From Avichristensenella sp031550535 (GTDB lineage: Bacteria > Bacillota > Clostridia > Christensenellales > Aristaeellaceae), in NCBI GenBank assembly GCA_031550535.1, contig JAVBOM010000017.1, forward strand, positions 56,239-120,238: a stretch of 64,000 nt of DNA, given 5' to 3'. The translations under genes were made by a program, and so were the position numbers. This document shows, piece by piece, positions 42,561-51,021 of this stretch. Position 1 is the stretch's first letter. Every line of letters begins with the position of its first letter. The notes beneath the pieces were generated by a model. It did no database searches. It had not been told where the DNA came from and saw only the letters and a program-made list of their open reading frames with translations.

Positions 42561-42588
42561 GCGGCCGCGCGGACGCGGCGGATACAGA

Positions 42589-42648
42589 GGTAGAGATTTG
42601 CCGCAAAGTCCACGTATGGCGCCCGATTGTTCAATCAGCGCTGCTGTC
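42589..42648 (+). repeat. Two-hairpin dispersed element, copy 8 (within the selenium cluster)
   Basis: GGTAGAGATTTG-CCGC-AAAGTCC, then ACGTATGGCGCCCGATTGTT and CAATCAGCGCTGCTGTC. It is the most diverged copy. It sits between yqeC and yqeB, with the yqeB ribosome site (AAGGAGG) directly after it. Confidence 0.8.
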
Positions 42649-42661
42649 AAGGAGGCGAACC

Positions 42662-43453
42662 ATGGAAGGGGAATGGGTGGTCCTGCGCGGGGGCGGCGAT
42701 ATCGCCACGGGTGTGGCGCAAAAGCTGTTCCGCGCGGGCATTCCGGTGCTGATGCTGGAAATCGAGCGCCCCACGGCGATCCGGCGGACCGTGGCCCTGA
42801 GCGAGGCCGTGTACGAGGGCATTTTTCGCGTGGAGGACGTGCGTTGCCGCCGCGTGGCGGGGCTGGATGCCCTGGAAGGCTGCCGCGCGCGGGGGGAGGT
42901 CCCGCTGCTGGTCGATCCGGAGGGCGAGGCCATCCGCGCGCTGCGGCCCGGGGCGGTCATCGACGCGATTCTCGCCAAGCGAAACCTGGGCACGTGCCGG
43001 GACATGGCGCCCGTCACCATCGCGCTCGGCCCGGGCTTTCGCGCGGGGGAGGATGTGGACGCCGTGATTGAGACAATGCGCGGGCATGACCTGGGCCGCC
43101 TGATCCTCTCCGGCGGCGCGATGCCCGACACCGGCATTCCCGGCGAGCTGGGCGGGAAGGGCGCGGAGCGCGTCCTGCGCGCGCCCGTGGAGGGCGAAGT
43201 GCGACATATCCGCGCCATCGGCGACCGCGTGCCTGTGGGCGCGCCGCTGTGCACGGTCGGCGGGGAGGTGGTCGCCGCGCCGTTTGACGGGCTTTTGCGC
43301 GGGTTGATCCGCGAGGGCCTTTGCGTGCCGGCGGGCATGAAGATCGCGGACATTGACCCGCGCGCGGACGTAGGCGTTACGACCATATCCGACAAGGCGC
43401 GGTGCCTCGGCGGAGCGGCCCTGGAGGCGTATTTACTCTTGCAGCGCGGATAG
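42662..43453 (+). CDS. yqeB: Selenium-dependent molybdenum hydroxylase system protein YqeB
   Basis: A 263-residue protein of the EF2563/YqeB family. The N-terminal VVLRGGGDIATGVAQKLFRAG (7-27) is Rossmann-like, ERPTAIRRTVALSEAV follows, and the C-terminal third holds the biotinyl-like segment APVEGEVRHIRAIGDRVPVGAPL. It is found only with selenium-dependent molybdenum hydroxylases and probably matures the Se ligand of the cofactor; the reaction is unknown. AAGGAGG lies seven bases before the ATG. Confidence 0.93.
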   Translation: MEGEWVVLRGGGDIATGVAQKLFRAGIPVLMLEIERPTAIRRTVALSEAVYEGIFRVEDVRCRRVAGLDALEGCRARGEVPLLVDPEGEAIRALRPGAVIDAILAKRNLGTCRDMAPVTIALGPGFRAGEDVDAVIETMRGHDLGRLILSGGAMPDTGIPGELGGKGAERVLRAPVEGEVRHIRAIGDRVPVGAPLCTVGGEVVAAPFDGLLRGLIREGLCVPAGMKIADIDPRADVGVTTISDKARCLGGAALEAYLLLQRG

Positions 43454-43473
43454 AAAGGCGAGGAGGAAGACGG

Positions 43474-44262
43474 ATGCGGGATGTGTTGGCGTTCGCGGCC
43501 GAAAAGGTGGCAGAGGGGCGGCGGGTCGCGCTGGTGACGGTGACGGAGACGGACGGCAGTTCCCCGGCAACGCCCGGGCAGGTGATGGCGGTGGCGGCGG
43601 ACGGCGAGGCAGCCGGAACGGTCGGCGGCGGCGCGACGGAATACGCGCTCGTCCGGCGGGCGATGGAGGCCATTGCGGCAGGCGAGCGCGTGTTCTCGTT
43701 CTCGTACAGCCACGCGGAAAGCGGCATGACGTGCGGCGGCTCAATGGCGGGTTTTGGCAATGTCCTGGGCGCGGGCGCGCGTGTCGTGATCTTTGGGGGC
43801 GGGCACATCGCGCAGAGCCTTGCGCCGCTCGCGGCCGCGACCGGTTTTTCCGTCTGCGTGGTGGACAACCGGCCCGGGCTGGAGCAAGCGCATCCGAACG
43901 CGCGGTTCGTGCTGGCAGGCCCCGCGGAGTATGAAAGCCGCGTGGAGATCACACATGGGGACTATGTGGTGATCTGCACGCACGGGCACGCGCAGGACGA
44001 GGACGCGCTGCGCTTCTGCATGGCCAAAGCGCCCGCGTACCTGGGCATGATCGGCAGCCGGGCAAAGGTGCGCGCGCTGTTCGACCACCTTCGCGCGGAA
44101 GGGGTGCCGGACGAGGCGCTGGACCGCGTGTATTCACCCATCGGCCTGGCCATCGCCACCGGCGCGCCCGCCGAAATCGCCGTGTCAATCCTGGCGGAGA
44201 TATTGCTGGTGAAAAACGGCGGCGCTCCGCGCCATATGAAGCACGGAGCGGCGAAGGAGTAG
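43474..44262 (+). CDS. xdhC: XdhC/CoxI-family molybdenum cofactor chaperone
   Basis: A 262-residue XdhC protein. The XdhC/CoxI domain has TVTETDGSSPATPGQVMAV, GTVGGGATE and MTCGGSMAGF; a Rossmann domain follows, with ARVVIFGGGHIAQSLAPLA, VVICTHGHAQDEDAL, MIGSRAKVRALFDHL and SPIGLAIATGAPAEIAVSILAEIL. XdhC binds Moco and inserts it, in sulfurated or selenated form, into xanthine-dehydrogenase-type enzymes. GAGGAGG precedes the ATG at 43474. It is the last gene of the selenium cluster; the hydroxylase structural genes are not in the window. Confidence 0.93.
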   Translation: MRDVLAFAAEKVAEGRRVALVTVTETDGSSPATPGQVMAVAADGEAAGTVGGGATEYALVRRAMEAIAAGERVFSFSYSHAESGMTCGGSMAGFGNVLGAGARVVIFGGGHIAQSLAPLAAATGFSVCVVDNRPGLEQAHPNARFVLAGPAEYESRVEITHGDYVVICTHGHAQDEDALRFCMAKAPAYLGMIGSRAKVRALFDHLRAEGVPDEALDRVYSPIGLAIATGAPAEIAVSILAEILLVKNGGAPRHMKHGAAKE

Positions 44263-44284
44263 GGGAGAGGAACGGGGGGAGGCG

Positions 44285-44700
44285 CTGGGACACTGGCGCT
44301 TGGATATTGTCGTGTCGCAAGCGGCACGCACCCCGGCATTGTCGCGCTGTCCGCGCTCGCGGCCATCGCGCACCCCGGCATTGTCGTGCTGTGCGCATTC
44401 GCGCCCATCGCTCTGTGCCGAGGTGAACCTTTACCTCGCTTCATCCCGCGCCCCTCGGCATTGTCGCGCTGTCAGCATTCGCGGCCACCGCTTTGTGCCG
44501 CAAGGCACATTCGGGTCGCTTCATCCCGCACTGCGGGCGCTTCCCTCCGGTGCAGCGGGCGCTCGGTTCCGGTTTTGTATCCAAGCGAACCTCTGCCGCA
44601 TCCCCTTCCGCCACTGGCGGAACGCGACTCCGGTCCCCAGCCCTGCCAAAGGGACATTGGCCCCTTGGAACCCCATCATTTCGCCTCACGGCGGGAAGAA
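44285..44700. repeat. Composite intergenic repeat (module region B)
   Basis: No gene. Tandem modules of about 45-50 bp, each around CCCCGGCATTGTCGCGCTGT and GCGCCCATCGCTCTGTGCCG, recur at 44330-44480. Then come TTCCCTCCGGTGCAGCGGGC, shared inverted with 20350-20400, and the CCGCCACTGGCGG / TTGGAACCCCATCATTTCG blocks shared with 7680-7810. Confidence 0.7.
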
Positions 44701-44713
44701 ATCTATCATTAAT

Positions 44714-44775
44714 GGCGGCGCTGATTTGAAAAATCGGGCGCCATAAGGGGATTCCGCAAGGAATTCCCTTATCTC
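44714..44775 (-). repeat. Two-hairpin dispersed element, copy 9
   Basis: GGCGGCGCTGATTTGAAAAA + TCGGGCGCCATAAG, then GGGATTCCGCAAGGAATTCC + CTTATCTC. It lies 24 bases beyond the stop of the ABC permease gene and adjoins module region B. Confidence 0.85.
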
Positions 44776-44798
44776 TTGCACCCCTTCACGTCCCCCCA

Positions 44799-45596
44799 TT
44801 ACAGCGTCAGCCGCTTCCTCTTGAAAATCAACACACCGCCCGCGAACAGCGCCACCGCCATGCCCGCGTAGATCAAGTTCAGCCGCCAGACGGCCGCGCC
44901 ACCGACCAGCTCGACCGGATCGTAAAACCCATAGAGCGAGCAATCCCGAAGCCAGCGCGCGCTATCCGACATGCCCCCAAGCATATTCATCAGCAGGAAC
45001 GCGATGGGGATGCCCGCGCCAAAGCCCATCGCCATTTTGGATTCGCTGAACACACAGGAGCAGAAGAAGCAGATCATCATCACCGCCATGTTGACCAGCA
45101 TGGTGGTGATGTTCAGCCGCAAAAACGCGCCGATGTCCAGCAGACCGGGGAACGCGGCGGCGCAAATCGCCACGCTCAGGCCGAACAGCGCGGCAAACAG
45201 CGCAAATACCGAAGCCAGCGCGTAAAACCCTTGGGTGAGGATGATCTTTGCCCGCGAATTGGGCGTGGAGAGCAGGTACGCGAATGAGCCATTATCCACC
45301 ATTTTCGCGACGAGACGCCCGGAGAGAATGATGCAGTACACCATCGGGAACCCCAGCATCAGCAGACCGTACAGGTAGCTGGCCAGGTAGCTCGTCAGGT
45401 TGGTGACGGTTTTGGAGAAGCCGAGCATGGTCTGCATCTCAACGGGGAACAGGTCCAGCATCCGCGAGATGGCGTCCATGCTGTCCGGGTCAAACATGAC
45501 GACCATGACCCCGGTGTACAGGGTCAGCACGAAGAAGAAAATGACGAGCAGCAGCCAGTTCCGCTTCCAGGTGGTTTTCAGCAGCGCAAGGCTCAT
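44799..45596 (-). CDS. ABC-2 type transporter permease
   Basis: A 265-residue export permease with six hydrophobic helices (first near residues 15-33: LLLVIFFFVLTLYTGVMVV). The pattern fits NatB/ABC-2 permeases such as those of the BceB-unrelated 'ABC transporter permease subunit' group. Its start overlaps the ATPase stop by four bases. Substrate unknown; drug, lipid or sodium export are typical for the class. Confidence 0.85.
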   Translation of the reverse strand: MSLALLKTTWKRNWLLLVIFFFVLTLYTGVMVVMFDPDSMDAISRMLDLFPVEMQTMLGFSKTVTNLTSYLASYLYGLLMLGFPMVYCIILSGRLVAKMVDNGSFAYLLSTPNSRAKIILTQGFYALASVFALFAALFGLSVAICAAAFPGLLDIGAFLRLNITTMLVNMAVMMICFFCSCVFSESKMAMGFGAGIPIAFLLMNMLGGMSDSARWLRDCSLYGFYDPVELVGGAAVWRLNLIYAGMAVALFAGGVLIFKRKRLTL

Positions 45597-46486
45597 GACC
45601 GTGTGCCCCCCTCGCTATAGAAATGCAGGAAGATGTCCTCCAGCGTCTGCGCCTTGACGTCAAAGTCCAGCACCGGAACGCTCGCCGCGATTTTCACGAA
45701 CCGGTCGACCGCGTCGCCCGCCACGGTGATTTCCAGGCTGTCGCAAGACGCGCGGGCGACGGCGAACCCTTCCGCCGCGAGCGCCGCCATCGCGCGCTCC
45801 GCCTCCGCTGTCCGCAGAACGAACGTCTTGCGCTGCGACCGCTTCAGCGCCGCGACGCCCGATTCCTCAATGATGCGGCCATCCTTGATGATGAGCACGC
45901 TGTCGCAGGTCTTTTCCACCTCTTCAAACATGTGGCTGGACATCAGGATCGTCTTGCCGCGCTTTTTCTCTTCCAGCACCAGATCAATGAAGCGCGCCTG
46001 CATCAGCGGGTCCAGGCCGCTGGTCGGCTCGTCCAGGATCAGCACACCCGGATCGTGCATGAAGGCCGCCACGATGCCCAGCTTTTGCTTCATGCCCTTG
46101 GAAAATTTCTTGATTTTGCCCTTGGGGCTGAAGTCCAGCCGCTCGATCAAGCCGCGCTCCCGGGTGCGGTCCCGCGTGCCGCGCATTTGGTGCAGGAAGC
46201 GCAGGAACTCGTCGCCCTCCATGTTGTCAAAGAACGCGATTTCGCCCGGGATGTAGCCCAGGCGTTTTTGTATTTCCGGCGCTTTTTCAAAGCAATCCAG
46301 GCCGAAGATGGCGCAATGCCCTTTGTCCGGGCGCATGAAGCCGAGCAGCGCGCGGATGGTGGTGGTCTTGCCCGCGCCATTTGGGCCGAGATACCCGGTG
46401 ATCTCGCCCGGTTTCACCGCGAAATCCAGGTCAAAGACGCCCTTGCCGCTACGGTAGGTCAGCGTCATGCCCTGTACGTCGATCAC
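45593..46486 (-). CDS. ABC transporter ATP-binding protein
   Basis: A 297-residue ATPase. Walker A is GPNGAGKTT (34-42), the signature is FSKGMKQ (as in NatA/CcmA-type exporters), Walker B is VLILDEPTSGLDP, and the H-loop is LMSSHMFEEVE. A ~85-residue C-terminal domain follows. The start is GTG with AGGAGGG six bases upstream. It is first in a two-gene operon with the permease and driven by the promoter at 46528-46556. Confidence 0.93.
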   Translation of the reverse strand: MIDVQGMTLTYRSGKGVFDLDFAVKPGEITGYLGPNGAGKTTTIRALLGFMRPDKGHCAIFGLDCFEKAPEIQKRLGYIPGEIAFFDNMEGDEFLRFLHQMRGTRDRTRERGLIERLDFSPKGKIKKFSKGMKQKLGIVAAFMHDPGVLILDEPTSGLDPLMQARFIDLVLEEKKRGKTILMSSHMFEEVEKTCDSVLIIKDGRIIEESGVAALKRSQRKTFVLRTAEAERAMAALAAEGFAVARASCDSLEITVAGDAVDRFVKIAASVPVLDFDVKAQTLEDIFLHFYSEGGTRS

Positions 46487-46527
46487 AGAGACTCCCTCCT
46501 GTCAAAAGTGCTTTCTTGTTACTTTGG

Positions 46528-46556
46528 AGTGTAGTGTGTTCCATCGGTCCGGTCAA
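46528..46556 (-). promoter_or_regulatory. Promoter of the ABC export operon
   Basis: Minus strand TTGACC, 17 bases, TACACT, about 42 bases before the GTG start. Confidence 0.75.
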
Positions 46557-46713
46557 CGGAACGGGAACCATTTGTCAGTTTCTGGGCTCAAACTATGCAA
46601 GGCCGGCGCTGCAGGGGGGGCGTTCCATTTGCCACCTTCTGGAAACGTTCGCCCGCGATGGATCGTTGTATGGGCAGGGGCCATGCAATTTGGAAAAAAA
46701 GAGGTACGAATGA

Positions 46714-47769
46714 ATGAAGCGTTTTCTTGTGCTTGTGCTTTTGGCGTTGCTTTGTGTGGCGGGAACAGCCCAGGCCGCGCAGATGCGTTCCGTCTACGAG
46801 GGCGTGTTTGAGGTGGCCGAGCCGGCCATCAACGTGTACCAACAGTTGAACGGAAGCGTTGTGCAGGATGTCCTGCCCAGGGGCGCGCAGCTCACCGTCA
46901 CGCAGGACATGCGGACCGGCAACTGGGTCGCCGTGTCGTACACGCGGCCGGGCACATCCATAAAGGCAACCGGCTATGCCACGCTGGACGGCCTGACAAA
47001 GATCGCTTCGCTGGTGCAGCTCGCCGCCGGGGACGGCTATGAGAACAACGGCCGGGATACGCCGGTATACGCGCAGCCCGTGGCCGCGGGCGAGCCGGTC
47101 GATACCCTGGTGCTCGGCTTGCCGGTCCGCATCCTGGCGATGGACGGCGACTGGCTGCAGGTGCAGTACACGCCGCTTAACCAAACCGCCGCGCGCACGG
47201 GCTGGGCGAAGCGGTCGGCCATTGGCAAAACACCCGCGTATGACGTGCCCATCACCACCAACCCGCCACCGCCGTCCGGTCAGCAGGTCAGGCCGACACA
47301 AGCGCCGGGCGCGGTGTATCCGGTGCCCTCCGCGCAGCCGGTGAACGCCAAAACAGCCATCGTCAACAACCCAAACCCCGCCGACCGCCTGAACCTGCGG
47401 AAGAAGCCGTCCGCTGTCGCCGATACGCTGGGCAAGTACTATAACGGCGTGGAGGTGGCCATCCTCGCGGACGCGGGGAACGGCTGGGCGCAAGTGAGCA
47501 TCGGAGGCCGGACCGGGTACATGATGACGCGCTACCTGTCGATGGGCGGGAAGCCGGGCGATGTCAAATCCGCCATGCCCGTGCTGACGGTGAAAAACCC
47601 CAAGCCCACGGACTGGCTGAACCTGCGCGCGACGCCGTCCACGGCGGGGAAGGTGCTTGGCAAGTACTACAACGGCCAGCGGGTGACGGTGCTGGGGGTG
47701 TGTGGCACCTGGTACCACGTGTCAGTGGACGGAATCATGGGGTTCATGCTGACGCAGTACGTGAAGTAA
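46714..47769 (+). CDS. Exported SH3-domain protein
   Basis: A 351-residue secreted protein: signal peptide (1-21, AQAAQ), an N-terminal unknown region, a Pro-rich linker (TTNPPPPSGQQVRPTQAPG near 190-208), and two bacterial SH3 repeats at the C-terminus (DRLNLRKKPSAVADTLGKYYNGVEV ... and DWLNLRATPSTAGKVLGKYYNGQRV ...). SH3 repeats usually bind peptidoglycan. No catalytic domain accompanies them, so it may be a wall-bound adaptor for the large protein encoded 54 bases downstream. AGAGGT precedes the ATG. Confidence 0.82.
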   Translation: MKRFLVLVLLALLCVAGTAQAAQMRSVYEGVFEVAEPAINVYQQLNGSVVQDVLPRGAQLTVTQDMRTGNWVAVSYTRPGTSIKATGYATLDGLTKIASLVQLAAGDGYENNGRDTPVYAQPVAAGEPVDTLVLGLPVRILAMDGDWLQVQYTPLNQTAARTGWAKRSAIGKTPAYDVPITTNPPPPSGQQVRPTQAPGAVYPVPSAQPVNAKTAIVNNPNPADRLNLRKKPSAVADTLGKYYNGVEVAILADAGNGWAQVSIGGRTGYMMTRYLSMGGKPGDVKSAMPVLTVKNPKPTDWLNLRATPSTAGKVLGKYYNGQRVTVLGVCGTWYHVSVDGIMGFMLTQYVK

Positions 47770-47823
47770 CCGCGGCTGCGCGGCAATTACCATACCGACC
47801 AGATCATTCTGAAGGAGGGAAAC

Positions 47824-50130
47824 ATGTCAAGAAGAAAGTGGACAATCCTCGCGCTGGCCGCGCTCTGTCTCACGGTGTGCCTTCCCCTTGCGTGCGCCGG
47901 GGCGAATTACGACGTTCCGACGGTCATCCTGGATGGCACGGGCCAGGCCGCCATTTGCGGCTTTTTTGAAACGCCCTACTGGTGGCAGGGCGATGGCGGA
48001 ATCTATCTCACGTCCGGCAGGCCGTGGTGGGACCTGTCGCTGTTTCACTGGAAGGAAGGCGACGAGCGCGTGCGCCTGGTGGATGTTGACATCCTGGACG
48101 GATACAAAGAGGACTATGTGCCCTTTGTAACGCCGGACGGGTTCTATTTGCTCTCGTCCGCGACGGGCGACCTGCTGACCTACCGCGAGCCCGCGTGGGA
48201 ACGCGTCGCGAAGCTGAACGTAGAAAACTTGCCCGGATCAGAATACCTTTTCGGCGGCAGGCTGGGCGGGGCGCACCACTTTGTGTTTGAGCGGGACAAC
48301 CTGTACTTCCTGCTGCCCCAGCAGAACGATCACACCGTAAACGACCTGGTCATCGCGGAGCTGAAAACCGGCGAATGCAGGATCATCCCGGACCTTCGTT
48401 TGGACGCGATCGCGAAATACACGCCGGGCGCGCTGCTCGCCTGCCGGGGGGACGAGATTGGCACGTTCAACCTCGGGACCGAGGCGATGGGCGGGAGCAT
48501 TCTGCGCACTGTGGACAGGGTTTTGCAGTTCCAGACCTCGCAGAACACGAACCGCCGGGTGCCCACGCCGTTTTCGTATGACGCGGAAGCGAACCGGCTG
48601 TTCTATGTGTTTGACGAGCGGCTGTACGCCAAGACGGGCGACGAAGGCGCGGAGCTTATCCGGTCGCTCATCACCCAATACCTGACCGCGGACAGCCTGC
48701 GCCCTGTGGATGAAGGGACCCGGGGCCAAACCATAGGCGAGATGGGGCATCAGACCGATATCAACCGGCTGATTACGCTGCCAAACGGGAAAATCGCCTA
48801 CAGCACGCAGTACGCGATGTACATCGTGCGGGATGAGCCGCTCACGGTGCCGGTGGAGACGCTGAAGATCAGCGGCGTGTACAATATCGCAGAGGCGCAT
48901 GCGCTTTTCCACCTGAGGCGGCCGGACGTGCGAATTGAGAACTGGTATTTTGGCATCCAGGCATCGGACCCGTACAAGGAAATGCCGAGCATGTACCCGA
49001 TGGACATCTACCGGACCAGCACGGAGGACGGCTACGCCCGGCTGTACAGGGATGGCTTTATCGCGCCGTTGACCGGATCGGAGGCGCTTGAGAAAGAAGC
49101 GGAGGCGTACTACCCCGTGGTCCGCGACGTGCTGACCTATAACGGAGATTTGATGGGCGTGCCAGTCTATATGGAAATCAACCCCTGGGCGTATGACAAG
49201 GCCGCGTGGGAGGCGCTGGAGCTGCCGGACCCGCCCACGACGATGGACGGGGTATTCTCACTGATCGGCCTTTGGAACGAAAAGTACGCGGCACAGAACC
49301 CCATCACGGCCCTGGTTTCCGCAAGCGTGGCCAGCGACAGGGCCTGCCTCATGGCGAGCGCGCTGGATCAGTATCATTTTCAGCGGGCGACGGGGGAGGC
49401 GGCTGTGGACTTCGACACGCCGGAGTTCCGCGCGCTGGTGGAGCGATTCCTGAGTACGGAAACTGCGCCGTTCGAGCAGGAACGGTACTTTTCCACCCGG
49501 CTTCTCCGCTGCGGCTACGATAGCTGGCCGCAGTACGAAAGCCTTGAGAACCTGGGCAAGGACGGTTATACCCTGCTGCTGCCGGCTACGCTCGAAGAGG
49601 GTGATGCGCCGCGCTTGGGCGCGATCATGCAGTTCCTTTTCATCGCGAAGGGCGCGCCGAACCCAGAGATCGCGCGGGAATACCTGGAGATGATCACGGC
49701 GCACACGGACGGCGGGCTGCGTGCCATGCTGTCTCCGGATGTGACGGAGCCTGTGCCCTACGCGGAGGATGTGGACACGTTGATCGCGCTGGAGGAGAAC
49801 CGGCTGGCGTTGGAGAAAGAGCGGGGTGCCTACGCCGATAGCGAGCGGCTTTACAAGGAAAGGATAGCCTCGCTCAAGGCGTATCCCTACGCGGTCGACG
49901 CGGAAACGCTGGCCTTTTACCGGAGCGCCGCGCCGTATTTGACATTCCAGACCGACGCGGTGGGCGGTACAAACAAGGCTCGCGACGACATGATGCACCA
50001 CGTGGCGGGCGAGCTTGACTACCTGCTGAACGACATGGACAGCGGCGGTTGGGTGCCGTTCGATGACGCGGACAGCTTCATCGCGTTCCTGCGGGAGCAG
50101 GCGGAGATGGTGTTTGCGCATCGGCACTGA
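47824..50130 (+). CDS. Large exported protein with binding-protein-like C-terminal half
   Basis: A 768-residue exported protein. A signal peptide (to about residue 26) is followed by ~330 residues rich in short strands with recurring YLL/LLA-Asp turns, suggesting a beta-propeller or similar. The second half resembles an extracellular solute-binding protein: it has ALEKEAEAYYPVVRDVLTYNGDLMGVPVYMEINPWAYDKAAWEALELPDPPTTMDGVF, the classic hinge pattern of family 1 binding proteins, and ends with IAREYLEMI and helical segments. No transporter genes adjoin it. It may sense or scaffold a polysaccharide at the surface. I do not recognise the full architecture. AAGGAGG precedes the ATG. Confidence 0.7.
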   Translation: MSRRKWTILALAALCLTVCLPLACAGANYDVPTVILDGTGQAAICGFFETPYWWQGDGGIYLTSGRPWWDLSLFHWKEGDERVRLVDVDILDGYKEDYVPFVTPDGFYLLSSATGDLLTYREPAWERVAKLNVENLPGSEYLFGGRLGGAHHFVFERDNLYFLLPQQNDHTVNDLVIAELKTGECRIIPDLRLDAIAKYTPGALLACRGDEIGTFNLGTEAMGGSILRTVDRVLQFQTSQNTNRRVPTPFSYDAEANRLFYVFDERLYAKTGDEGAELIRSLITQYLTADSLRPVDEGTRGQTIGEMGHQTDINRLITLPNGKIAYSTQYAMYIVRDEPLTVPVETLKISGVYNIAEAHALFHLRRPDVRIENWYFGIQASDPYKEMPSMYPMDIYRTSTEDGYARLYRDGFIAPLTGSEALEKEAEAYYPVVRDVLTYNGDLMGVPVYMEINPWAYDKAAWEALELPDPPTTMDGVFSLIGLWNEKYAAQNPITALVSASVASDRACLMASALDQYHFQRATGEAAVDFDTPEFRALVERFLSTETAPFEQERYFSTRLLRCGYDSWPQYESLENLGKDGYTLLLPATLEEGDAPRLGAIMQFLFIAKGAPNPEIAREYLEMITAHTDGGLRAMLSPDVTEPVPYAEDVDTLIALEENRLALEKERGAYADSERLYKERIASLKAYPYAVDAETLAFYRSAAPYLTFQTDAVGGTNKARDDMMHHVAGELDYLLNDMDSGGWVPFDDADSFIAFLREQAEMVFAHRH

Positions 50131-50150
50131 TGCGTGAAGCCCGACAACGA

Positions 50151-50189
50151 GAAAGGACCGCCAGGCATATGCCTGACGGTCCCTTTTTC
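50151..50189. terminator. Bidirectional intrinsic terminator
   Basis: GGACCGCCAGGCA / TGCCTGACGGTCC stem (one mismatch) followed by CTTTTTCG on the plus strand and by CTTTCTCG on the minus strand. It separates the 768-residue protein gene from the converging rpsR operon. Confidence 0.85.
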
Positions 50190-50195
50190 GTGAAA

Positions 50196-50255
50196 GGCGG
50201 CGCTGATTTGGAAAATCGGGCGCCATAGAAGGATTCCGCAAGGAATCCTTACCTC
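50196..50255 (-). repeat. Two-hairpin dispersed element, copy 10
   Basis: GGCGGCGCTGATTTGGAAAA + TCGGGCGCCATAGAA, then GGATTCC-GCAA-GGAATCC + TTACCTC. It lies in the 3' region shared by two convergent transcription units. Confidence 0.85.
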
Positions 50256-50273
50256 TCGTTCCGGTATCAGTTG

Positions 50274-50531
50274 TCAGTCCACCGTAAACGGCAGCAGCGC
50301 GACGGCGCGCGCACGCTTGACCGATTCGGAAAGCTGGCGCTGATGCTTGGCGCAGTTGCCGGTCATGCGGCGGGGCAAAATCTTGCCGCGCTCGTTGGTG
50401 AACCGGCGGATGCGTCCGACATCCTTATAGTCAATGAATTCAATCTTATCGACGCAGAAGCTGCATACCTTGCGCCGCGGCTTGCGGCCGCGAGGGCGCC
50501 GGGCGCCTCTGTCGCCACGATCTTCGGACAT
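50274..50531 (-). CDS. rpsR: 30S ribosomal protein S18
   Basis: An 85-residue S18. KVCSFC near residue 22, IDYKDVGRIRRFTNERGKILPRRMTGNCAKHQRQL and KRARAVALLPF are diagnostic. The Cys pair plus C/H of TGNCAKH suggest the zinc-binding form. It is last in the rpsF-ssb-rpsR operon. Confidence 0.98.
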   Translation of the reverse strand: MSEDRGDRGARRPRGRKPRRKVCSFCVDKIEFIDYKDVGRIRRFTNERGKILPRRMTGNCAKHQRQLSESVKRARAVALLPFTVD

Positions 50532-50569
50532 TGCGTAAATCCTCCTTACCTACATCTTTGAGCTTCAAA

Positions 50570-50998
50570 TCAGAAGGGAAGCTCGTCCTCATCAACTTGG
50601 GTGAAACCCGTCTCGGCCGGCACGAAGGGGGCGGGGGCCGCAGTGGGCATCGCCGCGGTCTGGGGACGTGGTTCGCCGCTTTGCGTGGCGTTTGGCAGGA
50701 ACTCAACGTCCTCCGCCTCCACGTCCACCGATGTCCGCTTGGTTCCGTCCTGCCCGTCGTAGGTGCGAATCTGAATGGAACCGACCACGCAGACCTTGCG
50801 CCCCTTTTGGAGAAAACGCGCGCAGTTTTCGCCCAACTGCCGCCAGGCCGTCACGTTGAAGAAATCAACATCGGGCTGCCCTTCCACCTTCCGGCGGCGG
50901 TTGACCGCCAGGCCGAAGGAGCACAGGGAGATGCCGCTGGACGTGGTGCGCGTTTCAGGGTCGCGGGTGAGGTTGCCGATCAAAATAACTTTGTTCAT
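50570..50998 (-). CDS. ssb: Single-stranded DNA-binding protein
   Basis: A 142-residue SSB. The OB fold starts MNKVILIGNLTRDPETR and contains FNVTAWRQLGENCARFLQKGRKVCVVGSIQIRTYDGQDGTKR. A short Pro/Ala linker leads to the acidic partner-binding tip DEDELPF. It lies between rpsF and rpsR, the usual place for the replicative SSB. Confidence 0.97.
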   Translation of the reverse strand: MNKVILIGNLTRDPETRTTSSGISLCSFGLAVNRRRKVEGQPDVDFFNVTAWRQLGENCARFLQKGRKVCVVGSIQIRTYDGQDGTKRTSVDVEAEDVEFLPNATQSGEPRPQTAAMPTAAPAPFVPAETGFTQVDEDELPF

Positions 50999-51021
50999 GG
51001 ATCACACCTGCCTTTTGTGTC

